Shown: piece by piece, positions 26,114-34,378 of the stretch
Numbering within the stretch: the first letter of the stretch is position 1
Layout: every line of letters begins with the position of its first letter
Assembly: GCA_047921215.1 (NCBI GenBank)
Contig: JBLRWO010000013.1
Location: 1-64,000 of the forward strand
Direction of reading: 5' to 3'
Source of the DNA: RECM01 sp047921215
GTDB lineage: Bacteria > Bacteroidota > Rhodothermia > Balneolales > Cyclonatronaceae
DNA: 64,000 bases
Program-made: the position numbers and the translations under genes
The notes under the pieces: model-generated
What the model was told of the DNA's origin: nothing
The model's input: the letters and a program-made list of their open reading frames with translations, nothing else
Database searches by the model: none

Positions 26114-27910
26114 ATGAACCACATCCGCAACTTTTGCATTATCGCACATATTGACCATGGCAAATCGACTCTTGCCGATCGGCTTCTTGAGAGGACCGGT
26201 GCCATAACCGAGCGACAAATGCAGGAACAGGTTCTTGATGATATGGATCTGGAGAGGGAAAGAGGCATTACCATTAAAAGTCATGCTGTTAAGATGGAAT
26301 ATATCTCTTCCGACAAGAGCAAATATATATATAATCTGATCGACACACCGGGGCATGTAGATTTTTCTTACGAGGTTTCGCGCGCCCTGAAAGCATGTGA
26401 GGGGGCACTGCTGGTGGTTGATGCATCCCAGGGCGTTGAGGCTCAGACCATCTCAAACCTCTATCAGGCAATAGAACAAAATCTGGAAATTATTCCTGTC
26501 CTGAACAAAATTGATCTTCCCGGCGCTGAACCAGAAGAGGTTGCACAGCAGATAATCGATCTGATAGGTTGTTCCAGAGAGGACATCCTTACGGTATCAG
26601 GCAAGACCGGGGAAGGTGTTGAACTTCTTCTGGAGGCTATTGCAGCGCGTATTCCGCCTCCTAAAGGTGATCCGGAGGCACCCCTTAAAGCCCTGATTTT
26701 TGACTCCGTATTCAATCCCTACCGCGGTTCCATTGTCTATGTTCGGGTGATGGACGGAACGCTTCGTACAGGAGAAAAGATCAGGTTTATGGTTGCCCAA
26801 AAAGAGCATGAGGCAGATGAAATTGGTTATCTGCGCATCAAGATGATACCGGCAGATAAATTGACGGCCGGTGAAGTGGGCTATATTATCGGAAACGTTA
26901 AATCTTTGCAGGATACCAAAGTAGGCGATACAGTTACAAGTGTCAGCAAACCGGCCAGCTCGCCTATTCCCGGCTTTAAGGATGTTAAACCCATGGTGTT
27001 CAGCGGTATATATCCCACTGATACTGAAGATTTTGAGGGACTCCGCTCGGCCCTTGAAAAATTACAGCTCAATGATGCATCCCTGCAGTTTATTCCGGAA
27101 ACTTCGGTGGCCCTCGGTTTTGGCTTCCGGGCGGGCTTTCTCGGAATGCTCCACATGGAGATAATCCAGGAGCGTCTCGAAAGAGAGTTTGGTATGAGTA
27201 TCATTACTACGGTACCGAACGTTGAGTATAAAATCATTGGGCGTGGCGGCAAGGAGATTATTGTAGATAATCCAAGTGATATGCCCGATGCCGGAGACAT
27301 TGAGCAGGTGTTTGAGCCCTACATCAAAGCACAGTTTATTGCACCATCCGAGTTCATCGGATCTGTTATGAAATTGTGCCAGGAGCGTCGTGGTGTCTAT
27401 GTGAATACAATCTATATCGATACGAAACGGGTCGATATTACCTACGAACTTCCGCTGGCCGAGGTTGTATTCGATTTTTACGACCGGCTGAAATCCATTA
27501 CACGGGGCTATGCATCACTCGACTACGAATTCATTGGCCTGAGACCGGGCAACATGGTCAGGCTCGATATTCTTCTGAATGGTGACGAAGTAGATGCCCT
27601 TTCCAGTATAGTGCACCGGGATAAAGCCTATGAATGGGGGAAAAAACTTTGTGCAAAATTAAAAGAGCTCATACCAAGACAGATGTATGAAGTCGTTGTA
27701 CAGGCAGCCATCGGAAACAAAATTATAGCAAGAGACAGTGTAAGAGCTCTCAGAAAAGATGTACTTGCCAAATGCTACGGTGGTGATGTGTCCCGGAAAC
27801 GAAAATTGCTCGAAAAACAGAAAGAGGGTAAGAAACGAATGAAACAGGTTGGATCAGTCGAAATTCCACAGGAAGCGTTTCTCGCTGTATTATCCATGAA
27901 CAACGATTAA
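26114..27910 (+). CDS. lepA: Elongation factor 4 (LepA), ribosome back-translocating GTPase
   Basis: The 598-residue translational GTPase resembles EF-G but lacks domain IV. G1 is AHIDHGKSTL, G2 falls in ERGITIKSHAV, G3 is DTPGHVDFSYEV and G4 is NKIDLPGA. The LepA-specific C-terminal region follows (KLCAKLKELIPRQMYEVVVQAA, then KQKEGKKRMK and VEIPQEAFLAVL). LepA acts on stalled or newly assembling ribosomes, partly at the membrane. It starts the lepA-hypothetical-lepB operon. lepA next to lepB is an old arrangement also seen in E. coli. Confidence 0.98.
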   Translation: MNHIRNFCIIAHIDHGKSTLADRLLERTGAITERQMQEQVLDDMDLERERGITIKSHAVKMEYISSDKSKYIYNLIDTPGHVDFSYEVSRALKACEGALLVVDASQGVEAQTISNLYQAIEQNLEIIPVLNKIDLPGAEPEEVAQQIIDLIGCSREDILTVSGKTGEGVELLLEAIAARIPPPKGDPEAPLKALIFDSVFNPYRGSIVYVRVMDGTLRTGEKIRFMVAQKEHEADEIGYLRIKMIPADKLTAGEVGYIIGNVKSLQDTKVGDTVTSVSKPASSPIPGFKDVKPMVFSGIYPTDTEDFEGLRSALEKLQLNDASLQFIPETSVALGFGFRAGFLGMLHMEIIQERLEREFGMSIITTVPNVEYKIIGRGGKEIIVDNPSDMPDAGDIEQVFEPYIKAQFIAPSEFIGSVMKLCQERRGVYVNTIYIDTKRVDITYELPLAEVVFDFYDRLKSITRGYASLDYEFIGLRPGNMVRLDILLNGDEVDALSSIVHRDKAYEWGKKLCAKLKELIPRQMYEVVVQAAIGNKIIARDSVRALRKDVLAKCYGGDVSRKRKLLEKQKEGKKRMKQVGSVEIPQEAFLAVLSMNND

Positions 27911-27923
27911 TTTGTACAGATTG

Positions 27924-28523
27924 ATGAAAAATTTATCCGCCATTGTATTTATATTCTTTTTTTTATTTCTGGCAGAGCAGCTGCATGCCCAGATCCCGGA
28001 GGCTTTCAGGGAACCGGTTATCAGAAAAGTTGAAACCAGCGAAAGGGCAAACTTTCAGCGCCGGTTCAGCGATATCATCTGGACAGGTATGGGAATGCAG
28101 GGAGTTACAACTATAGATCAATTGCCGACGAGTGAACTGAGAGCCCGTTTTCAGGCGTTGTTTGGCAATCCAACACAAACCATAGAGCACCTGATCAGTA
28201 AACCCGAATTCAGGGCAGCCGAATGCATTCAGTTTGAATACTGGTTTGTGGTCAATGATTCGATCCCTGTAATGATTCTGGATGTAGACGGGCCATTCAC
28301 CTCGGGTCTCGTGTATGGTGTTGCCAGCAGGTATATTGATGTTATGCCCGGAATTAAACGGGCACTATCAAATAAAATGATCGGTGTGCGTGATCTGGGA
28401 GAATACACTGATTTTTTCTATTCTCCGGAGCGTAATGAGTGGTACGAAGTGAGTTTTCGTGACGGACGTTTCGGTAACAGAAAAATCGATCATCCCGCCC
28501 GTTTCCCCAGAATAAACTTTTGA
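27924..28523 (+). CDS. Conserved exported protein of unknown function between lepA and lepB
   Basis: The ATG at 27924 gives 199 residues with a strong signal peptide (hydrophobic IVFIFFFLFLAEQ, cleavage near LHAQ). A TTG at 27912 is the alternative start. The mature protein has no motif I can name. Recurring features are a short helical segment (LPTSELRARFQALFGNP), a beta-rich centre (FEYWFVVNDSIPVMILDVDG) and a basic C-terminus. It starts 13 bases after lepA and ends 11 bases before the lepB start, so it belongs to that operon. A role near protein export is possible from context alone. Confidence 0.75.
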   Translation: MKNLSAIVFIFFFLFLAEQLHAQIPEAFREPVIRKVETSERANFQRRFSDIIWTGMGMQGVTTIDQLPTSELRARFQALFGNPTQTIEHLISKPEFRAAECIQFEYWFVVNDSIPVMILDVDGPFTSGLVYGVASRYIDVMPGIKRALSNKMIGVRDLGEYTDFFYSPERNEWYEVSFRDGRFGNRKIDHPARFPRINF

Positions 28524-28534
28524 GGTAATACAAG

Positions 28535-29635
28535 TTGGCAGATAAGAAAAAAACGAATACGGAAAGTAAACCTAAAGCTGCACGCAGGATCAGGCCCAAT
28601 GTCCGGGATAAAAATATCAAGGCAAAATCATGGGCGAGAGAGTGGGGCGATGCGCTATTGTTTGCTGCCATTGCAGCGATAATTATTCGTGCATTCATTG
28701 TGGGTGCTTACCGGATTCCAACACCCTCAATGGAAGATACCCTGCTCACAGGCGATTTCCTGCTCGTTTCAAAACTCCATTATGGTGCTCGCACTCCCAT
28801 GACGGTCGGGATACCACTAACAGATATCTATTTCAGTGGTTTTGAATTGCCCTGGACCCGTCTGCCGGGATTCTCAGAGATCAAACGAAATGATATTGTC
28901 GTTTTTAATTACCCGATTGAGGATGTTCCCATTTCCCAGAAAACCAATTATATAAAACGAAGTATTGGTACACCCGGCGATACCCTCGAAATAAGGGATA
29001 AAATTCTCTATGTGAATCATCAGCCTGAAGAAAAACTTACCGAATTCCGTCAGAATTATATTGTAGAGGTAAGGGAACGGATCAGACTCAGCCCTACCAA
29101 AGTGCGGGCAGCAGGTGGTGAAATGTTAAACGCCAGTGGACAGAACTATGCTGTTAACATGACCGCAGAAACGGCAGAGCTCATGAAAGAATGGCCCGAG
29201 GTTATCAATGTAGAACCATTTACTTATCCCGACGGGGCAGACCTATTCGGACGCAGCCCGTTCTCATTTGCCCGTGCAATAACCGGCAATCCTGATAATA
29301 TGCCTGAAATTGTGGTTCCGTTCAAAGGGCAGATACTCGATTTGACGGAAGTAAACCTGCAGCTTTATGCCGATGTAATACGCAGGTATGAGGGTAATGA
29401 TATTCAAGTCAGGGAAGGAAGGGTATACATCAACGGGCAACGTACCGATTCGTACACGGTTCAGAAAGATTATTATTTCATGATGGGAGATAACCGTGAT
29501 AACAGTGAAGACAGCAGGTTCTGGGGGTTTGTACCTGATGACCATGTTGTCGGAAAAGCCTGGGTCATCTACTTTTCCTGGGACAGTGAACGCTATCTTC
29601 CCCGGTTTGGCAGGTTACTGAATTCCATCCACTGA
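28535..29635 (+). CDS. lepB: Signal peptidase I (LepB)
   Basis: LepB cleaves signal peptides of exported proteins on the outer face of the inner membrane. There is no ATG before the conserved region. A TTG at 28535, preceded by GAGGT at a suitable distance, is the start (366 residues). A basic, lysine-rich tail comes first, then one membrane segment (about 40-58), the nucleophile Ser65 in PTPSMEDTL, the base Lys141 in YIKRSIGTPGD and box E, GDNRDNSEDSRFWG. About 150 residues inserted between the last two boxes make it longer than the E. coli enzyme, as is common in this phylum. A short gap links it to the upstream exported protein. Confidence 0.96.
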   Translation: MADKKKTNTESKPKAARRIRPNVRDKNIKAKSWAREWGDALLFAAIAAIIIRAFIVGAYRIPTPSMEDTLLTGDFLLVSKLHYGARTPMTVGIPLTDIYFSGFELPWTRLPGFSEIKRNDIVVFNYPIEDVPISQKTNYIKRSIGTPGDTLEIRDKILYVNHQPEEKLTEFRQNYIVEVRERIRLSPTKVRAAGGEMLNASGQNYAVNMTAETAELMKEWPEVINVEPFTYPDGADLFGRSPFSFARAITGNPDNMPEIVVPFKGQILDLTEVNLQLYADVIRRYEGNDIQVREGRVYINGQRTDSYTVQKDYYFMMGDNRDNSEDSRFWGFVPDDHVVGKAWVIYFSWDSERYLPRFGRLLNSIH

Positions 29636-29865
29636 GATTCACAGTTCTTACATTTTTCGTTGGCCGCAGTTACTGCAAATTTTACATTGTCGGGAATTGT
29701 TGCAGTAGCAGCAGTAAATTCCGTTCCATTACGTTATGAACGGTCTGATTTAAACCGGCTGAATTTTTACTTTCCAGTTTAAGAAAAATATTGTAAAGTG
29801 CGCCGGTAGACCGGCAACAGACAAAATATGTTGCCAGCCATTCAGCCATTAAAACTAATGGAATC

Positions 29866-31608
29866 ATGAGTTTTTTAAAGAAATCACCGGGTGATGTGTA
29901 CGATGTCGTCATTGTGGGATCAGGAGCCGGAGGCGGAATGGCGGCAAAGGTCCTGGCTGATGCTGGCCTTTCGGTTGCCATTATGGAGGCAGGTGGCGAC
30001 TATGACCCGGCCAAAGAGGAGTACCGCACTCAACTTCGATGGCCCTGGGAATCTCCGCGGCGTGGAGCAAATACGGTACGTCCTTTTGGTGATTTTGATG
30101 CCGCCTGGGGTGGCTGGGAAATAGACGGTGAACCCTATACCAACCACTCAGGCACACGCTTCGACTGGTTCCGTTCAAGAATGCTTGGTGGGAGGACCAA
30201 CCATTGGGGAAGAATTTCACTTCGATTCGGGCCTAAAGACTTCAAAAGACGCGATCAGGATGGGCTTGGCGACAACTGGCCCATCGGCTATGAGGATGTT
30301 AAACCCTACTATGACCGGGTTGACAAACTGATTGGGGTTTTTGGAACCAATGAAGGACTAACCGATGATCCTGATGGCTTTTTTCTTCCGCCACCTAAAC
30401 CCCGTCTCCATGAACTCTACATTAAACGAGGCGCCTCGCGGGTGAATGTTCCTGTAATTCCATCCAGGTTATCGATTCTGACAAGACCAGTGAGCGGGGA
30501 AAGGGGAGTCTGCTTTTTCTGCAATCAGTGTAACAGGGCATGTAATGCATACGCCGATTTCTCATCAGGAACCTGCCTGGTTCAGCCGGCCATAAAAAAG
30601 GGCAATGCAGATTTGTATACGATGGCCATGGTCAGGGAGGTAACCACCGGCCAGAGCGGCCTGGCTACAGGCGTATCCTACATCAGCAAAATTGATATGA
30701 AGGAGTACCACATTCAAGCCCGTGCCGTTATGCTGGGTGCTTCAGCGTGTGAAACCGCACGTATTTTGCTGAATTCAAAATCCCGAATCCATGCGAACGG
30801 ATTGGCAAACGGCAGTGGTATGGTGGGCCGTTATCTGCACGATTCAACAGGTGCTGACCGTGCTGCTATCATGCCTGAACTTATCGGTCGCGAGCGTTAT
30901 AATGAAGATGGAGTAGGCGGGGCTCATATCTATTCTCCCTGGTGGCTCGACAATAAAAAGCTGGACTTCCCCCGGGGCTATCATTTGGAATTTTGGGGAG
31001 GTATGGGAATGCCCTCTTACGGAACCGGTTTCGGCATGGACAGCATGCGGAAATATATTATGGATGAGATGGGCAACCCGAAACCAAACGGCGGTTACGG
31101 TACGGATCTCAAAAATGACATCCGGAAGATTTACGGATCCACCATTGGTATATCCGGCCGCGGTGAAAGTGTGCCTCAATATGATAACTATTGTGAAATA
31201 GATCCCCATACGGTTGATAAATTCGGTATACCCGTTCTGCGTTTTCATTACAAGTGGACTGATTACGAGATAAGGCAGGCCCGGCACATGCATGAAACGT
31301 TTGAAGAAATACTAACCGCCGTGGGCGGAACCTTACTTGGCAGTAAACCGGGTCCCGAATCAAATTACGGGCTTCATACACCCGGCCGGATTATCCATGA
31401 AGTTGGTACCACCCGCATGGGTGATAATCCCCGTACATCGGTACTGAACAAATTTTCGCAGGCACATGAGTGCAATAACCTTTTCGTTGTGGATGCGGGC
31501 TCATTTGTATCGCAGGCCGACAAAAACCCGACATGGACAATTCTGGCCCTTTCGTGGCGGGCATCCGATTATCTGGTGGATGAATTTAAAAAGGGAAATA
31601 TTGGCTGA
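29866..31608 (+). CDS. GMC-family FAD oxidoreductase with cysteine cluster
   Basis: The 580-residue flavoprotein has the ADP-binding VIVGSGAGGGMAAKVL at 15-30, the GMC signature LGGRTNHWGR and a C-terminal GMC domain (HEVGTTRMGDNP, VDAGSFVSQADKNPTWTI). A distinctive stretch CFFCNQCNRAC (Cys216, 219, 222, 226) plus Cys237 sits where gluconate and glucose dehydrogenases of this family can hold an iron-sulfur cluster. It probably oxidises a sugar or sugar alcohol, passing electrons to a cytochrome or quinone. The gene for a gluconate-dehydrogenase subunit 3-like protein follows 84 bases later. There is no Tat signal on this subunit itself, so export would need its partner. Confidence 0.9.
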   Translation: MSFLKKSPGDVYDVVIVGSGAGGGMAAKVLADAGLSVAIMEAGGDYDPAKEEYRTQLRWPWESPRRGANTVRPFGDFDAAWGGWEIDGEPYTNHSGTRFDWFRSRMLGGRTNHWGRISLRFGPKDFKRRDQDGLGDNWPIGYEDVKPYYDRVDKLIGVFGTNEGLTDDPDGFFLPPPKPRLHELYIKRGASRVNVPVIPSRLSILTRPVSGERGVCFFCNQCNRACNAYADFSSGTCLVQPAIKKGNADLYTMAMVREVTTGQSGLATGVSYISKIDMKEYHIQARAVMLGASACETARILLNSKSRIHANGLANGSGMVGRYLHDSTGADRAAIMPELIGRERYNEDGVGGAHIYSPWWLDNKKLDFPRGYHLEFWGGMGMPSYGTGFGMDSMRKYIMDEMGNPKPNGGYGTDLKNDIRKIYGSTIGISGRGESVPQYDNYCEIDPHTVDKFGIPVLRFHYKWTDYEIRQARHMHETFEEILTAVGGTLLGSKPGPESNYGLHTPGRIIHEVGTTRMGDNPRTSVLNKFSQAHECNNLFVVDAGSFVSQADKNPTWTILALSWRASDYLVDEFKKGNIG

Positions 31609-31692
31609 CACTGGAACTGATAAAATGGATGTCGTAATCAAAGTTTATACAGACACCGGTAATTTTGATCACAATAACGAACACTGAGTAGC

Positions 31693-32394
31693 ATGGAACG
31701 ACGTGAATACCTTAAACTGTTGCTTGCCGGTACGCTGGGTACCGGCTTGTTTTTAACAAGCGCCTGCAGCCCTGAAGTTCTGACAAAGAGTGAAGAAATC
31801 ATTGCAACAGGTTCCTATGGCAGAACTGAAGAGGAGAAAGAGCATGACCTGCACCTGAACAGTGAAACCTTTTTCACCGGTCATGAAAGAAAAACAGTGG
31901 AACTGCTTTGTGATATTATTATACCCGCAGATGAGGTGTCGGGAAGTGCAACCGATGCCGGTGTACCCGATTTCATTGAGTTCATGATGAAAGATTTCCC
32001 GGCCTTTCAGGTACCGACACGTGGTGGTCTGATGTGGCTCGACAATCAGTGTAAAAGCCGCTACGGAAAGGTTTTTATTGATTGCAGTGAAAATGAGCAA
32101 CTATCGGTCACAGATATGATCGCCTGGCCCGATACGGCTGAACCCGATATGGAATATGGTGTTCGTTTTTTTAACCGGATGAGAAACCTCACTGCTACCG
32201 GTTTCTTTACCTCACGGATGGGTATCAGAGATCTGGGTTATGTGGGAAACCGTCCGAATGTCTGGGATGGTGTACCTGTACGGGTACTGCAATATCACGG
32301 CCTGAATTACGATCAAAAAACACTGGATGAATGCATTAAACCGGGAGATCGAGACAGGGTAGCCGAATGGGACGAAAATGGGTACCTGCTGTAG
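31693..32394 (+). CDS. Gluconate 2-dehydrogenase subunit 3-family protein (partner of GMC oxidoreductase)
   Basis: The 233-residue protein begins ERREYLKLLLAGTLGTGLF, then a hydrophobic stretch ending LTSACS. This is a lipoprotein- or Tat-like signal, with only one Arg of a twin pair. The body matches the small (gamma) subunits of membrane sugar dehydrogenases: ELLCDIIIPADEVSGSATDAGVPDFIEFMM, then NRMRNLTATGFFTSRMGIRDLGYVGN. Such subunits stabilise the FAD subunit and carry it across the membrane piggyback. In many relatives this gene precedes the flavoprotein. Here it follows. A terminator lies 24 bases downstream. Confidence 0.88.
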   Translation: MERREYLKLLLAGTLGTGLFLTSACSPEVLTKSEEIIATGSYGRTEEEKEHDLHLNSETFFTGHERKTVELLCDIIIPADEVSGSATDAGVPDFIEFMMKDFPAFQVPTRGGLMWLDNQCKSRYGKVFIDCSENEQLSVTDMIAWPDTAEPDMEYGVRFFNRMRNLTATGFFTSRMGIRDLGYVGNRPNVWDGVPVRVLQYHGLNYDQKTLDECIKPGDRDRVAEWDENGYLL

Positions 32395-32417
32395 GTACCA
32401 GTGCCACTGTACATTAC

Positions 32418-32447
32418 CCCGTTTAGTTAGCTAACCGGGATTTTTTT
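32418..32447 (+). terminator. Intrinsic terminator after the GMC pair
   Basis: CCCGTTTAG and CTAACCGGG form a 9-bp stem with one mismatch around TTAG, followed by seven T at 32441-32447. It separates the converging dehydrogenase and rlmN transcripts. Confidence 0.7.
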
Positions 32448-32461
32448 GAGACGGGTTCTGG

Positions 32462-33601
32462 TTATGATGCCGAGAACCCATCGGTCTTATTCTTTGCAGC
32501 TATAGTTTTACCACGTTCAGTACCTTCACGGATTGCCAGCTGACCGCATCCTGCATCAATATCGTCGCCCCGGCTTCGGCGGACGGTAGCCAGCAATTTC
32601 CGCTTCGATAGCTCGGCCAGAAAACTGTTCAGACGGTGTTCCCTGGCCCGCTGCAGGGTTACTCCGGCCACATTGTTATACATTATGATATTTACCTTGC
32701 TGGGGGCCCAGCCTGCAATGCGGGCCAGCTGTGCAGCGTCATCCCTCGTATCGTTAAACTCGTCGAAAAGCAGGTATTCGTATGTAAGGTCTTTCTGTGT
32801 TTTATCATAATAGTATCTCACAGCTTCTTCCAGCGAATTCAGGTCAAGCGATTCGTTGATTGGCATTATTCTGTTACGCTTTATGTCGTTTGCAGCATGC
32901 AGGGAAATGGCAAGACGCCAGGGCTGGTTTTCATCGGCCATTTGCCGGATCTGCTTCGTGAGTCCTACGGTCGATATGGTAATCCGTTTCGGACTCAGAC
33001 CCAATCCGAATTTATGGCATATTGCGGCAGCCGAATGCATTACAGCCTTGTAGTTGTGCATCGGCTCCCCCATGCCCATATAGACGATATTATTAATCCG
33101 TTTACCGTAGGTTTCACGGGCAATTTGATCCATGTGGATAGCCTGACCGGCAATTTCACCGATACTGAGATTGCGAAAATATCCCATCATCCCGGTGGCG
33201 CAGAAACTGCATCCAAACATGCATCCGACCTGTGAGGAAATACAGACTGTCAGCCGGTCGGCAACGCCGTCATCGAAAAACTCAGGGATAAGTACCGCTT
33301 CCACTTTGTGATTGTCGTGCAGTTCAAACAGGACCTTAATCGTGCCGTCTTTTGATCGCTGTTCATTAACAGGTGCCAGTTTGTGGAGAACTGCGGTCTC
33401 AGCGAGCCTGGCCCTGACATCCACAGGGAGGTTGGTCATCTCATCAAAGGATGTGGCCTGTTTCTGATAAATCCACTGGAAGATCTGATCAGCCCTGAAC
33501 CGCTTCAAACCGAGTACTTCGGTGCAATAGGTAGTCAGCTCATCAAGCGTGAGTTTTTTGAGATCCGCCGGGGATGGTACCGCTACTAACTTTTCAGACA
33601 T
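32462..33601 (-). CDS. rlmN: Dual-specificity RNA methyltransferase RlmN
   Basis: This radical-SAM enzyme methylates C2 of A2503 in 23S rRNA and A37 of some tRNAs. The 379 residues contain the iron-sulfur motif CMFGCSFC (Cys127, 131, 134), GEPMHNY for SAM binding, RITISTVGL and the late Cys in DIDAGCGQLA that forms the methyl-carrying intermediate. Cys120 (TVCISSQVG) is also conserved. The start ATG at 33601 gives the normal length. A charged C-terminal tail of about 25 residues is extra. It stands alone, with the osmC-like gene 123 bases upstream. Confidence 0.97.
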   Translation of the reverse strand: MSEKLVAVPSPADLKKLTLDELTTYCTEVLGLKRFRADQIFQWIYQKQATSFDEMTNLPVDVRARLAETAVLHKLAPVNEQRSKDGTIKVLFELHDNHKVEAVLIPEFFDDGVADRLTVCISSQVGCMFGCSFCATGMMGYFRNLSIGEIAGQAIHMDQIARETYGKRINNIVYMGMGEPMHNYKAVMHSAAAICHKFGLGLSPKRITISTVGLTKQIRQMADENQPWRLAISLHAANDIKRNRIMPINESLDLNSLEEAVRYYYDKTQKDLTYEYLLFDEFNDTRDDAAQLARIAGWAPSKVNIIMYNNVAGVTLQRAREHRLNSFLAELSKRKLLATVRRSRGDDIDAGCGQLAIREGTERGKTIAAKNKTDGFSAS

Positions 33602-33724
33602 GGATAAAGTTACGGGTATTCAGGCAGAAATGCAGATCACATGCCGGAAGAGTACACGAATACATATCAAAAACGAGAGCCCCCATTTCCAGGCGTAAGT
33701 ACTGCAAAAGGGGGTGAGGTGATA

Positions 33725-34150
33725 TTAGCGCAGATGTGCGTTCAGAACAATCTCGACTCTGGCCAGGGCGCGCGAAACCGGACATCCTTTTTTGGCCCCT
33801 TCGGCAATTTCCTGGAACTTCTCATTATCAATACCGGGCACCTTTGCTTCACAATCAAGTTCAATACGGCTGATAGTAAATCCCGCATCACTTTTCACGA
33901 GATGAACCGTGGCAGTAGTCGATACGCTTTCTGGATTGTAATCAGCTTTTCCCAGTGCACCTGAAAATGCCATTGAAAAACATCCGGCATGGGCAGCTCC
34001 GATCAATTCCTCGGGGTTTGTTCCTTTTCCTGCTTCAAAGCGGGATGCGAAAGAATACGCTCCTTCGAATGCACCGCTCCCGAATTTCATTGTTCCATTA
34101 CCATCTTTCAGGTTTCCGTTCCATTTAGCATCAGCTGTTCTTTTTGGCAT
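33725..34150 (-). CDS. OsmC/Ohr-family peroxiredoxin
   Basis: The 141-residue protein has the two redox cysteines of this family, one in GAAHAGCFSMAFS and one in GAKKGCPVSRAL. The conserved Arg needed for peroxide chemistry is probably in the FASRFEAGKGTNPEE segment. These enzymes reduce organic hydroperoxides using a thiol partner in the cytoplasm. The sequence NPEELIGAAHAGCF is more like OsmC (osmotically inducible) than Ohr. It is a single gene between rlmN and the peptidase gene, 228 bases downstream of the latter. No operator was recognised. Confidence 0.92.
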   Translation of the reverse strand: MPKRTADAKWNGNLKDGNGTMKFGSGAFEGAYSFASRFEAGKGTNPEELIGAAHAGCFSMAFSGALGKADYNPESVSTTATVHLVKSDAGFTISRIELDCEAKVPGIDNEKFQEIAEGAKKGCPVSRALARVEIVLNAHLR

Positions 34151-34378
34151 AGTGTTTAGTTTTAATCTATTATTGTTTTACGTTTCTAATGGATACACAG
34201 GTGCCTGAAAATCAAGCAGCCGGATCACGCTTTATTCTGAATATAAAATAGCAATGCCTTTAAATGCATTGGTCAAATTCCCTGTTAACAATCTGTAAAA
34301 TCCGGATGGATAAACCAAAACAATTATATATCTGTGAAGCACGTCGGCAGCCAACCGGCGCAGACAACTGCATAGTGG

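Noticed and set aside
29801..29816. GCCGGT-AG-ACCGGC inverted repeat upstream of the GMC gene as a terminator
   Set aside because: It is a short 6-bp stem without a T-run, and it could arise by chance in G+C-rich sequence.
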